From NCBI RefSeq assembly GCF_029953285.1, contig NZ_JASAOI010000059.1, positions 46,606-110,605 of the forward strand: 64,000 bases of DNA. The letters are read 5' to 3'. Both the position numbers and the translations under genes were made by a program. Positions 42,118 through 50,782 of the stretch are shown here, in pieces; position 1 is the stretch's first letter; each line of letters opens with the position of its first letter. The stretch is from Yinghuangia seranimata (GTDB lineage: Bacteria > Actinomycetota > Actinomycetes > Streptomycetales > Streptomycetaceae). The notes beneath the pieces are model-generated. The model worked only from the letters and a program-made list of their open reading frames with translations, had not been told where the DNA came from and did not search any database.

Positions 42118-42834
42118 GTGACGTTCGACGGCGGTACGGCGGTGTGGCGGCGCGACGCGGCGGCGCGTCCGCTGCTGGTGGCTGCGGTGGCGGCCGCGGT
42201 GCTGTTCGCGGCGTTGGCAGTGGTCGTGTCGGCACACGGGCTCGGACCGTTGCCCGGGGACGGGCGTACTCACCGCTTCCTGATGGGGCACCGCCCGGTG
42301 TGGGTTGTCGATGTGCTCCGCGTGGTGACGGCGACGGGCACCGGGGTGTTCCCGTACGTTCTCGCGGTTGCGGCAGGGGTGTTGGTTGCGTGGCCGCTGG
42401 CCGGTGCGCAGCTGGGGTGGAGGCCTGAGAGGCGCATCGTCTTCGTTGTGGCGGCGTGGCCAGCGTGGCTGGCCATTGGGCAGGGGCTGCGTCATGCGCT
42501 GATGGCGGCGGTCGAGCGGCCGAGGCCGCCGGTTGGGGACTGGGTCGGCGCGCATCCGTCGGGGATGTCGTTCCCTTCGGGGCACGCGGGCACGTCGGCG
42601 ATGGCTGCGGGACTGTTGGTCGTCGCGCTGGTCCTGCGGCGTCCGCGCGGCGCTGCGGGGTGGATCGCCGTCACGCTGGGGTGGGCGGCGGCCGTCGGGG
42701 TAACCCGCGTGTGGCTGGGAGTGCACTGGGCGAGTGACGTGGTGGGCGGATGGCTCCTGGCCGCGGCGTGGACGTGCGTCGGGGCGGTGCTCGCGAGGGC
42801 GTTCTGGGGCGTGTCCGTCGACCATGGACATTGA
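42118..42834 (+). CDS. PAP2-type membrane phosphatase
   Basis: 238 residues from GTG 42118. Five to six membrane helices. The three phosphatase motifs are visible: AAVERPRPP (C1, K/R-x6-RP), FPSGHAGTSA (C2, catalytic His) and TRVWLGVHWASDVVGG (C3, with Thr in place of the usual Ser). An integral lipid phosphatase, e.g. undecaprenyl-diphosphate or phosphatidic acid type. The start has weak support; the frame extends upstream. Confidence 0.87.
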   Translation: MTFDGGTAVWRRDAAARPLLVAAVAAAVLFAALAVVVSAHGLGPLPGDGRTHRFLMGHRPVWVVDVLRVVTATGTGVFPYVLAVAAGVLVAWPLAGAQLGWRPERRIVFVVAAWPAWLAIGQGLRHALMAAVERPRPPVGDWVGAHPSGMSFPSGHAGTSAMAAGLLVVALVLRRPRGAAGWIAVTLGWAAAVGVTRVWLGVHWASDVVGGWLLAAAWTCVGAVLARAFWGVSVDHGH

Positions 42835-42919
42835 CATCAGGCCCATGCGTTCGACGCCGACCAAGGCCCGGAACGGCGGCTAGCCGGTGCGGAACGGCCT
42901 TGACGGGGCCGCCTCTTCG

Positions 42920-42952
42920 GCGTTATACCGAGTATTATACTCGGTATAACGC
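42920..42952. promoter_or_regulatory. 33-bp perfect palindrome, PadR operator
   Basis: GCGTTATACCGAGTAT is mirrored exactly around a central T (42936). It lies 17 nt upstream of the PadR start, includes an AT-rich -10-like element (TATTAT), and contains the ATAC...GTAT core typical of PadR sites. Confidence 0.85.
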
Positions 42953-42969
42953 GAGGCCGGTGAGGACGA

Positions 42970-43545
42970 ATGAGCGTACGCCACGCACTACTTGCCCTAC
43001 TCTGCGAAGGCCCCAAGTACGGGCTCCAGCTCCGCCAGGAGTTCGAGGCGCGCACGGGGGAGGTCTGGCCGCTGAATGCCGGTCAGGTGTACACGACACT
43101 GCAGCGCCTGGAGCGCGACGGGCTCGTGGGGGCGGACGGCGACGGGCCCGACGGGCCGCAGAAGATGTACCGGATCACGTCCGAGGGCGACGCCGAACTC
43201 GCCGACTGGCTGCGTACCCCGCCGGGGGCGGACGCCCCGCCGCGTGACGAGCTGGTCATCAAGGTGTTGGTCGCGATGCGGCTGCCGGGCGTGGACGTGC
43301 GCGCGCTCCTCCAGGCGCACCGCAACCACACCATCGTCCAGATGCGCCAGTACACGCGGCTCAAGGAGGACGCCGACGACGTCGCGCTGCTGTTGGTCGC
43401 CGACGCGCAGTTGTTCCGGCTCCAGTCGATCGTGCACTGGCTCGACTCCGCGGACGCCCGCCTCTCGCACCACACCCCTGCGGCGTCGACGCCCACGGCC
43501 GAGCGCGCCCAGGCGCGTGTGGACCGGGCGGAGGTGCGGCGGTGA
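42970..43545 (+). CDS. PadR family regulator
   Basis: 191 residues. PadR winged helix: SVRHALLALLCEGPKYGLQL, GQVYTTLQRLERDGLV, then a C-terminal dimerisation helix domain (Vir_act_alpha_C-like) with RNHTIVQMRQYTRL. Autoregulation through the 33-bp palindrome is likely. Its stop overlaps a GTG (43542) that probably began the ABC transporter gene before deletion. Confidence 0.93.
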   Translation: MSVRHALLALLCEGPKYGLQLRQEFEARTGEVWPLNAGQVYTTLQRLERDGLVGADGDGPDGPQKMYRITSEGDAELADWLRTPPGADAPPRDELVIKVLVAMRLPGVDVRALLQAHRNHTIVQMRQYTRLKEDADDVALLLVADAQLFRLQSIVHWLDSADARLSHHTPAASTPTAERAQARVDRAEVRR

Positions 43546-43558
43546 GCGGCGTCCTCGA

Positions 43559-44185
43559 ATGATGGCCGTCATGGGGCCGTCCGGCTCCGGCAAGTCCACC
43601 CTGCTCGCCATCGCGGGCAGCCTCGAGGACGCCACGGGCGGCGAGGTGCTCGTCGAAGGCGTCGCGCTCGGCGGGCTCGGAAGCGACGCGCGCGCCCGGT
43701 TGAGGCGCCGTCACATCGGCTATGTCTTCCAGGACTTCGATCCGCTCGCCGGACTGACGGCGGTGGAGAACATCACGATGCCGCTCGAACTCGACGGTGT
43801 GCGTGGCAAATCCGCACGTCGAACCGGACTTGCCGCCCTCGCCGAACTCGGCCTCGCAGACCGTGCCGAGCGGTTCCCCGACGAGCTGTCCGGCGGTGAA
43901 CGCCAACGCGTCGCCATCGCGCGTGCCCCGGTCGGCGAACGCCGCCTGCTGCTCGCCGACGAGCCCACCGGCGCGCTCGACACGCACACCGGCGAGGGCG
44001 TCATGCGGCTGATCCGCTCCGCGTGCCGTAAAGGTGCGGCCGCGGTGCTCGTGACCCACGAGGCGCAACTGGCCGCCTGGGCCGACCGGGTGGTGTTCGT
44101 ACGCGACGGCGGCATCGTCGATGCCACCGCACCGCTGCCCGGTCCCGAGTCGCTGCTCGCGCCCGGAACGGAGCCGGGGCGGTGA
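43559..44185 (+). pseudogene. ABC transporter ATPase, N-terminally deleted
   Basis: 208 codons. Walker A (MGPSGSGKSTLL), Q loop (YVFQDFDPL), signature (LSGGERQRVAIAR), Walker B (RRLLLADEPTGALD) and the His loop (VLVTHEAQ) are all present, matching MacB/LolD-type ATPases that work with FtsX-like permeases. The expected first ~30 residues including the A-loop Tyr are missing: the GTG at 43542, coupled to PadR, gives only MSGVLE before a TGA. A deletion with loss of frame is the simplest explanation; translation from the ATGs at 43559/43562 would yield an incomplete ATPase. Confidence 0.75.
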
Positions 44186-44332
44186 CCGGTGCCGGGTCGG
44201 ACGCGGCAGCAGCCCCGCGCCGACGCGCGACCCCCGCCGGCCTGCCTCGGCATCCCGCTGCTGGCCGTCGCGGCCGGCTGGACGATCGCGGGCCGCGAAC
44301 CCGCCTCGATCACCCGACGGTTGCTCGAATAG
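44182..44332 (+). pseudogene. FtsX-type ABC permease remnant (internal deletion)
   Basis: A GTG at 44182 overlapping the ATPase stop starts VTGAGSDAAAAPRRRATP, and about 65 nt later another frame reads GIPLLAVAAGWTIAGREPAS, ITRRLLE and stops at TAG 44330. That ending matches the last helix and tail of FtsX-like permeases, normally some 800 residues from the start. About 2 kb appear to be deleted. Confidence 0.6.
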
Positions 44333-44391
44333 CGTCGCCTGCTTGCCCCAACTGCGTGGCGTTTTCGTATGGAACATCCGGCAGGCGACGC
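44332..44391. repeat. Inverted repeat with perfect 11-bp arms
   Basis: GCGTCGCCTGC (44332-44342) and GCAGGCGACGC (44381-44391) enclose 38 nt directly downstream of the permease relic. It may be the old operon terminator or the trace of a small inserted element. Confidence 0.5.
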
Positions 44392-44530
44392 CATATCCGA
44401 GCTCGGGTGCGCGATTAGACCTTTGTGTTTGACCGGTGATGTCGATCTTCCTAGTCTCCGATCGGATTCCGCCCCAAGACTAGGTAAAGGACTGACGGCG
44501 CCCATGCCGTGGGACCAGCGAGGAAGATCG

Positions 44531-45628
44531 ATGAGCGGCGAAGAGTCCCGCGGGCGGTGGCAGCCTCCCGCTTGGATGGTGTGGCTCGTCGCCGCGCTGT
44601 GTGTAGGGGCGTCGTGGTGGTCCTGGCACGCGGTCGGCAAGCGGGACGACGACCGGACGCGAGTGGAGAACCGGCCGCTGGCCGCGGTGCCTGCGACCGT
44701 CTGCGGCGGCCTCGTCCGACCCGATGATGTGGCCGCTCTGCGCGACCTGCGGGCGGACGGGCCGCTCACCGAGGCCCGGCTGAGCCTTCCCACCGCGGCG
44801 CAGCCCGGGCTCCGTTGCGACGTGACGGGCAAGTCGACGGTACGCGTCGAAGCCCTCCCGCTCGCCGAGGCCGATCCGACCTGGCTGCAATCCTTCAACG
44901 CGGCGACCGTCCCCTCCGGCGTACCCGCCGGGCTCGCGTCCGAGCGCGGCGCGTGGGTCGTCGTGGGCTGCCCGGGCGGCGACGACAGGCGGTTCTTCGC
45001 CCGGGCGGTGTACGCGAAGCCCGACGGGAGCCTCGACATGCTACTGCCGCACGAGGTCGACGCCGTCGAGGACACGCGTGCGGAACTCGCCGCGCTGGCC
45101 CGCAACACCGCGGCGGCGGTGGCCGAACGCGCCGGATGCGGGGCCGTCCCGCCCGGCCCGCCGCCGCAGGTTCCGTACCCGCCGCTGCGCGTCGACCGCG
45201 CCAAACCCGCGGCCGACCCGGCGTGCGACCGGGCGGCTGACGGGCTGCCGACGCACGACACATGGTCGGACGCGTCCGGTCTGCAGAGCCAATGCTCGCT
45301 GCACCTGGTGCCGCCGACCGGCAACGGCGGCGGCTGGCTGAACCAGAGCATCTCGGCCTTCCGCGGCCCGCTGTCCGGAGTCGGTACGCGCGCCGCCGCG
45401 GACTTGACCGCGTTCCGGTCCACAGACCCCGTGCGGTGGGTGCGCTACCGGACCGAAGCCGTCTGCGGCGATGTGCCCGTCAGCTGGATCGTCCATCAGG
45501 AGAGCTACGGCACGGTCGATGCGCCGAACGCCGACGACGCGGGCCGCCGGGCATACCAGCGGTTTCTCGACTACCAGCGCACAACGGCGGGATGCCGTTT
45601 GGTCAGCGGCGAGGGGAGTGGACGGTGA
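44531..45628 (+). CDS. Membrane-anchored extracellular protein, first of a paralogous pair
   Basis: 365 residues from ATG 44531 (GAGGAAG upstream). Short cytoplasmic tail, one helix (WMVWLVAALCVGASWWSWHA, about 16-35), then an extracellular domain with about ten Cys. The segment TVCGGLVRPDDVAALRDL corresponds to TVCGGLLPAEQVREELGF in the next gene, and the domain recurs with Cys spacing, so the two proteins are paralogous. Family and function unknown. The stop overlaps the next start (GTGA). An upstream CCTAGTC...GACTAGG repeat (44450-44484) marks the promoter region. Confidence 0.75.
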   Translation: MSGEESRGRWQPPAWMVWLVAALCVGASWWSWHAVGKRDDDRTRVENRPLAAVPATVCGGLVRPDDVAALRDLRADGPLTEARLSLPTAAQPGLRCDVTGKSTVRVEALPLAEADPTWLQSFNAATVPSGVPAGLASERGAWVVVGCPGGDDRRFFARAVYAKPDGSLDMLLPHEVDAVEDTRAELAALARNTAAAVAERAGCGAVPPGPPPQVPYPPLRVDRAKPAADPACDRAADGLPTHDTWSDASGLQSQCSLHLVPPTGNGGGWLNQSISAFRGPLSGVGTRAAADLTAFRSTDPVRWVRYRTEAVCGDVPVSWIVHQESYGTVDAPNADDAGRRAYQRFLDYQRTTAGCRLVSGEGSGR

Positions 45629-47004
45629 CATCGTCACGGGAGACCCCGGAGACCCCGGAGACCCCGGAGACCCCGGAGACGCCGGAGACAGCGGCAACTC
45701 CGAACGCTTCGGGCACCACGGAAGCACCGCAGGCGCGGGGCACCACAGAAACGCCGGAAACGCCCGAGACATCGGAGGCACCGGAGACACCGGGCGCCGC
45801 GGAAACGCCTAACGCACCTCGGCCGTCCGAGCCCGCAGGGGCCTTCGACCCGTCGCAGAGCCCCGACCTGTCGGCGGAGCCGGACCAGCCGCACGAGCCG
45901 GACCCACCGGCCGGCCCTGCCAAGCCGTCGTTCCGCTCCCGCCTCGCCGCCCCGCGCGGCATCCTGGTCATCCTCGTCGTGGCGACCCTGGTGTTCAGCG
46001 GCACCCTGTGGACGCGCGACCTCGTCGCGGAGGCCGGCCGCCCGGACACCGTCTGCGGGGGCCTGCTCCCCGCGGAGCAGGTACGCGAGGAACTGGGGTT
46101 CCCGGACCTGCGCGAGCAGCGCTACCGCGAACCGGCACCCAACGACCCGCAGACCTGGTGCCGGGTGGGGTCCGGCCTCGACCTTCGCGCCTACCCGCTG
46201 TCCCGCAACAGCGACGCCCCGGGTCGGTTCGACTTCGGCTTCCGCCAGCACGTGCCGCTCGGTCCCGGCCTGTCCGGCAGCGTGGCGGCCGACAGCGGGT
46301 GGCTGCTGCTGCCGTGCCCGTCCGTCGGCGCCGGCACCCCGTACTTCGTGTCCGTCTCCTTCGAAGGAAGCGTCGGCCGGAACATCTCAGGCGACCAAGG
46401 CCGCGCGTACCACGCGCGGTACCTGGTCGGCGCCGCACGCCTGATCCGTGACCGGGCGGGTTGTGGCGGCCCTGAACTGCCGGACGCCGCGCCCGTCGCC
46501 GCGACCCCGCCGGCCCGCCAGCAAGAGCGTCGCCGTCAAACGGACTTCCAACGGACGTGGAACGCGGACAGCGCCACCCGCGTCGCGCTGGGCCAGGACC
46601 CGGTGTGCGGATTCCTCCCGAGCACCGGCCTGCCGAACGGCAACACCGCGGCCGGGTCCAACAAGCCGAACTGGGACTCGTACGCTGTGTCCCCACCAGG
46701 CGGCAACGTGTCCTGGTGCGGCCTGTACGGCGGGGGCGACGTCAAAGCCGACGTCACGTTCACCGTCGTCCGCGGCCCCGTCGTCCCCTACCTGCGGACC
46801 GCGGGCACGCCCCTGGGCAACGGGAAGTACCCCGGGCACAGCGGTTTCCGCGAAGCGTGGGTGATGGGCGCCTGCGGCAGCGAGCAAGTGATGTTCAAGC
46901 TCCGAGACTCCTCTTCTCACGCTGATGCCGAAACCCCAGCGCTGCTGGGCGTGTTCGTTTCCGCCTACGCGGCAAAGGAAGGCTGCACGACCGGTCTCAC
47001 CTAG
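45625..47004 (+). CDS. Membrane-anchored extracellular protein with PET-repeat tail
   Basis: 459 residues from GTG 45625. A ~100-residue cytoplasmic tail is made of Glu-Thr-Pro repeats (RETPETPETPETPETPET, then degenerate), followed by one helix (GILVILVVATLVFSGTLWTR, about 116-135) and a Cys-bearing extracellular region with two related halves (TVCGGLLPAEQ... and PVCGFLPSTGL...). The acidic, proline-rich tail is suited to protein contacts or phosphorylation. Coupled to the preceding paralogue. No family recognised. Confidence 0.75.
   Translation: MTSSRETPETPETPETPETPETAATPNASGTTEAPQARGTTETPETPETSEAPETPGAAETPNAPRPSEPAGAFDPSQSPDLSAEPDQPHEPDPPAGPAKPSFRSRLAAPRGILVILVVATLVFSGTLWTRDLVAEAGRPDTVCGGLLPAEQVREELGFPDLREQRYREPAPNDPQTWCRVGSGLDLRAYPLSRNSDAPGRFDFGFRQHVPLGPGLSGSVAADSGWLLLPCPSVGAGTPYFVSVSFEGSVGRNISGDQGRAYHARYLVGAARLIRDRAGCGGPELPDAAPVAATPPARQQERRRQTDFQRTWNADSATRVALGQDPVCGFLPSTGLPNGNTAAGSNKPNWDSYAVSPPGGNVSWCGLYGGGDVKADVTFTVVRGPVVPYLRTAGTPLGNGKYPGHSGFREAWVMGACGSEQVMFKLRDSSSHADAETPALLGVFVSAYAAKEGCTTGLT
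45640..45690 (+). repeat. 9-bp tandem repeats encoding Glu-Thr-Pro
   Basis: Four exact copies of GAGACCCCG, a fifth with one change (45676-45684) and a partial sixth. In-frame, so copy number can vary without loss of the protein. Confidence 0.9.
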
Positions 47005-47059
47005 GCAGCGCCTCTGTCGGCCCGGTCTCGACGACGCGCCGATTGCGCGGCCTGAGCCG

Positions 47060-47275
47060 CGCCGGGGCAGTGTCGCGGTCGCATTGTGCTCGATGTCGCG
47101 CCAGCGTGTCGGTAGCCAGGCCAGCCGGCGGTAGGGCCACTCCGCGTGGAGGTCCCCAACTCGCGTGCGTACGCCGGATTTCCGTGCGCCGCGTACTCCT
47201 TGACGGTGTCCCAGGCCGGATCGCCTCGGTCGTCCAGGAGGTCAACGGTCCGCTCCTGGCGGGGTGCCTGGCGAC
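47060..47275 (-). pseudogene. Frameshifted fragment behind uppP
   Basis: Reading away from uppP: RTVDLLDDRGDPAWDTVKEY, AAHGNPAYARELG, then after a one-base shift near 47150 DLHAEWPYRRLAWLPTRWRD, IEHNATATLPR. Both parts have coding composition and join smoothly, but there is no start codon. Family not recognised. Confidence 0.35.
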
Positions 47276-47280
47276 GGCCG

Positions 47281-48117
47281 TCACGCGCTGAGGGCGCCGG
47301 TGCCGAGGAGGCCGAGGAGCAGGACGCCGATGACGAGGCGGTAGACGACGAAGGCGTTGAACGTGTGCCGGGCGACGTACTTGAGCAGCCAGGCGATGGA
47401 CGCGTAGGCGACCGCGAACGAGACGAGCGTCCCGGCCACGAGGGGCGCGGCGCCGGCTCCGGAGCCGAGGGCGTCCTTGAGTTCGTACAGTCCGGCGCCG
47501 GTGAGGGCGGGGATGCCGAGGAAGAACGACAGGCGGGTGGCGGCAACGCGGTCGAGGTCGCGGAGCAGGCCGGTGGAGATGGTGGCGCCGGAGCGGGAGA
47601 AGCCGGGGAAGAGCAGCGCGAGGATCTGGGAGCAGCCGACGAGCATCGTGTCGGTGAGGTCGGTGTCGTCCTCGCCGCGCTTGTGCCGTCCGACGCGGTC
47701 GGCCGCATACATCACCGCGCTGCCCGCGATCAGCGAGCCGGCGACGACCCACAGCGAGGCGAGGGGCCCGTCGATGAGCGGCTTGGCGGCCAGGCCCACC
47801 AGGACGATCGGGATCGTCGCGTAGACCACCCACCACGCGAACTTGTAGTCGTGGTGGTAGCGCTCCTCCGGGTTCCGCAGGCCGCGGGTCCACGCGGTGA
47901 CGATGCGGCCGATGTCCTTGGCGAAGTACACGAGCACGGCGGCGATCGCCCCGACCTGGATGACCGCGGTGAAGCCGACGACCGAGGCGTCGTCGACGGG
48001 GATGCCCATGATCCCTTCGGTGATCTTCAGGTGGCCGGTGGAGGAGATCGGGAGGAACTCGGTGACCCCTTCGACGATGCCGAGGACGATCGCTTGGCCG
48101 AGGCTGATGGCGCTCAT
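47281..48117 (-). CDS. uppP: Undecaprenyl-diphosphate phosphatase UppP/BacA
   Basis: 278 residues, full length, eight hydrophobic helices. The catalytic blocks are both present: EGVTEFLPISSTGH (about 16-29, Glu and Ser/His) and LLFPGFSRSGATI (about 170-182, Arg/Ser). The enzyme recycles the peptidoglycan lipid carrier at the outer face of the membrane and confers bacitracin tolerance. ATG 48117 has AAAGGA upstream. Most likely monocistronic. Confidence 0.96.
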   Translation of the reverse strand: MSAISLGQAIVLGIVEGVTEFLPISSTGHLKITEGIMGIPVDDASVVGFTAVIQVGAIAAVLVYFAKDIGRIVTAWTRGLRNPEERYHHDYKFAWWVVYATIPIVLVGLAAKPLIDGPLASLWVVAGSLIAGSAVMYAADRVGRHKRGEDDTDLTDTMLVGCSQILALLFPGFSRSGATISTGLLRDLDRVAATRLSFFLGIPALTGAGLYELKDALGSGAGAAPLVAGTLVSFAVAYASIAWLLKYVARHTFNAFVVYRLVIGVLLLGLLGTGALSA

Positions 48118-48479
48118 GGGTCCTTTGGGTCCTTCCGGGTGGTGAGGGCTGTGCCGGAGGTCCGGTCGGGCCCGGGCCTCGCCGCGGTCAACGATTCGCG
48201 GCGCGATGCAGGCACGGTCTCAGGTGGTCGCGGCGGTACGGAGGATGTCCGTGCGTGCGGCGCGTCGGGCGGGAGGGCGGCGGAGGGCGGCGAACGTCGG
48301 CGGGCCGGCGCCGCCGCGGCCCGCGCGTACGTGTGGCCCGATCGAGTGATTCGGAGGGTGCGGGGCGTGGCCGATGCTTGAAGCGCGGGTTCGGTGATGT
48401 GCTGGCGGTCGAGACGCCTCGCACTCGCCGGCGTGATCCCGCGCCGGGGAGAAGGCTCACTCGAAGGGAGACGGGCGAC
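48118..48479. other. Stretch without a convincing gene
   Basis: About 360 nt between the divergent uppP and the hydrolase relic. All frames are short or Arg-rich. The uppP promoter must lie here; no distinct motif stands out. Confidence 0.4.
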
Positions 48480-48649
48480 ATGAGCGGCAAGGGGCTGGCC
48501 CTCGGCGACCTGGCGACGCGGACCGTCGACGGTCTGACGATCCGCTACGCCGACACCGGCGAACGGCCCGGGCCGACGCGGCGTTGTTCTCGGCCGCGCG
48601 TCACCCGGAGTCGGTGGCCTCGCTGATCGTGGGCATCGGCGCGGCGTAG
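48480..48649 (+). pseudogene. Alpha/beta hydrolase with large internal deletion
   Basis: ATG 48480 begins MSGKGLALGDLATRTVDGLT, then IRYADTGERPGP, the usual first strands of an alpha/beta hydrolase. Immediately after, another frame reads ADAALFSAARHPESVASLIV, GIGAA and TAG 48647; the segment RHPESVASLIVGIG is the strand following the nucleophile elbow. The oxyanion loop, nucleophile and C-terminal part with the His are gone. Confidence 0.6.
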
Positions 48650-48678
48650 GCCGCCCCTACGGCGAAGGAAGGCAGCAT

Positions 48679-50354
48679 ATGGACGACGCCGTACGCGGAG
48701 AGAATCCGGCCTGGACGCCGGTCGCGTCGCTTACGGGGGAGCAGCTCACGAAGCTCGCGGGGCTGGGGGAGGAGCGGCACGCCGAGGCGGGCGAAGTGTT
48801 GTTCGCGGCGGGCGACGCGTCCTACGACTTCTTCGTGGTGCTCGCGGGCAGTGCGGACATCGTCGAGCGGTTCGGCGAGGCGAACGAGCGTGTGGTTGCC
48901 TCCTACGGCCCTGCGGAGTTCCTCGGCGAGATCGGGATGCTGACGGGGGAGCGCGCGCGCTTCGACGGGGTCATGAGGACTGTCGGCCGGGTCCTGCGGG
49001 TGCCGGTCGAGCGGATCCAGACGCTGGTGGTGCAGGATGCGGCGCTGAGCGAGTACATCCTCCACACGTTCCTGGAACGCCGCGCGAACCTGCTGAGGAA
49101 GGGCGCCGGCCTCACCCTGATCGGCTCGCGGTACGACGAGCGCTGCCGGGCGCTGCTCCAGGCGTTCTCGCTCAACCGTACGTCGGTGACCTGGCTGGAC
49201 CTGGAAGAGCACGCGGAAGCCGAGGAGCTCCTGCGTGAACTCCAGGTTCCTGTGGCCGACCTGCCCATCGTCCTGGTCCCGGGCGGCCGCTGCTGCGCAA
49301 TCCGCAACCGGCCGACATCGCGGCCGAGTTCGGGGAGCCGCCGACCGAGGCGGACGAGGATGACGGCGGAGACGTCTGCGACCTGCTGGTCGTCGGCGGT
49401 GGTCCCGGCGGGCTGGCGGCGGCGGTGTACGGCGCGTCGGAGGGGCTGCGGACGGTGCTGCTCGACGCGGCTTCCTTTGGTGGCCAGGCCGGCACGTCGT
49501 CCCGCATCGAGAACTACCTCGGGTTCCCGGCCGGTCTGTCCGGGGCGGAGCTGGCCACTCGCGGCGCCGTCCAGGCAGAGAAGTTCGGCGTGCGGCTGCA
49601 CCGGAACGCCCGCGCCGCGGCGTTCGGGACCCGTGCGGGCAGGCACTGCGTCACGCTCGAGGACGGACGGGTGTTCAAGGCGCGCGACGTCATCATCGCC
49701 ACCGGCGCCGAATACCGGCGCCTGAACGTGCCCGGCATCGGCGCGTGGGAGGGCAACGGCGTCCACTACGCGGCGACCGTGGCCGAGGCCCAGCACGTGG
49801 AGGGCCGCCCCGTGGCCGTCGTCGGCGGCGCGAACTCCGCAGGCCAGGCTGCCATGTTCCTGTCGCGGACGTCGGAGCCGGTTCACCTGTTGGTGCGTGG
49901 CGACGACCTTGAGCGCTCGATGTCGCGGTATCTGATCGACGCGATCCGGGCCAACCCGAAGATCGATGTCCGGGTGCGGACCGAGGCGGTGGGACTTGTA
50001 GCGGACTCCGCCGTCACCGGGATCGAAGTCGTCGACTGGGCGACCGGCGGGCGTTCGCTGCTTGAGGTCGGTGCGGTCTTCGTCTTCATCGGCGCGACGC
50101 CGTGCACCAGCTGGCTCCAGGGCCAACTAGCCACCGACCGCGACGGGTTCCTCCTCACCGGGCACGACCTCGACGAACACCGGACGGGCGAGCGGGCGCC
50201 GCTGCCGTTCGAGACCAGCGAGCCGGGTGTGTTCTGCGTGGGTGACGTGCGTAGCGGCAGCGTCAAACGCGTCGCCACGGCGGTCGGCGAAGGCTCGGCG
50301 GCGGTGCGGCTCGTCTTCGAACGACGGCGGATCGACGGCGCCGAGCTCCTGTGA
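48679..50354 (+). pseudogene. cNMP-binding domain / thioredoxin-reductase-like fusion, frameshifted
   Basis: Codons 1-200 (48679 to about 49285) encode a cyclic-nucleotide-binding domain (VLFAAGDASYDFFVVLAGSA, FLGEIGMLTGERARFDGVM) and a linker. After a one-base shift near 49285 the frame ending at 50354 continues PLLRNPQPADIAAEFGEP, then DLLVVGGGPGGLAAAVYGAS, GGQAGTSSRIENYLGFPAGL and VGGANSAGQAAMFLS, a thioredoxin-reductase-like FAD/NADPH domain. The redox CxxC is replaced by GNGVHYAATVAEA. The family of such fusions is about 550 residues. Either a true frameshift or a sequence error; if unshifted, full length and possibly functional. Confidence 0.8.
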
Positions 50355-50446
50355 CCGCGGCCGATGAGGCCGCTCGAACGCGAGCCCGCGGACCGCAGCC
50401 TGATTTACGGTGCCAAACACAGAGACAGAGACACCGAGAGGCGGCA

Positions 50447-50749
50447 ATGGACCAAGGCACCCGCGGTGAGCTCATCGACCGGTGGGACCTGCGCGTCTTC
50501 GTGTCCGTCCCCTTCGAGCAGACGGTAGACCGCGCCAGGGACCGCGGCACAGCGGCGGCCGGATCGGCCGTCGACACCGCCGAGACCGCCGACATCGAAC
50601 GGTCGTGGCGCGACCGCTACATCCCCGCCCAGCAGCTCTACTTCGCCACAGCCCGCCCGACCGACCACGCCGACATCATCGTGTACAACGATCAACTCGA
50701 GCGGCCGACTTGGGAGTTCCGGCCGCATTCATCGATACACAGGATCTGA
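50447..50749 (+). pseudogene. Uridine kinase-like P-loop protein, C-terminal half only
   Basis: 100 codons from ATG 50447: DRWDLRVFVSVPFEQTVDRA, RDRYIPAQQLYFATARPTDH and ADIIVYNDQLERPTWEFR match the C-terminal half of actinobacterial uridine-kinase-like proteins (lid and YIPGQRLY motif). The Walker A P-loop and the whole N-terminal half are absent. GAGAGG precedes the ATG, but without the nucleotide-binding site the product cannot be a kinase. Confidence 0.65.
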
Positions 50750-50782
50750 CGATGCCTTCGCCCGCTGGGCGCCGAGCGCGGG

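Noticed and set aside
45640..45690. Short regular repeats, possible CRISPR-like array
   Set aside because: They are contiguous 9-bp in-frame codon repeats without spacers.
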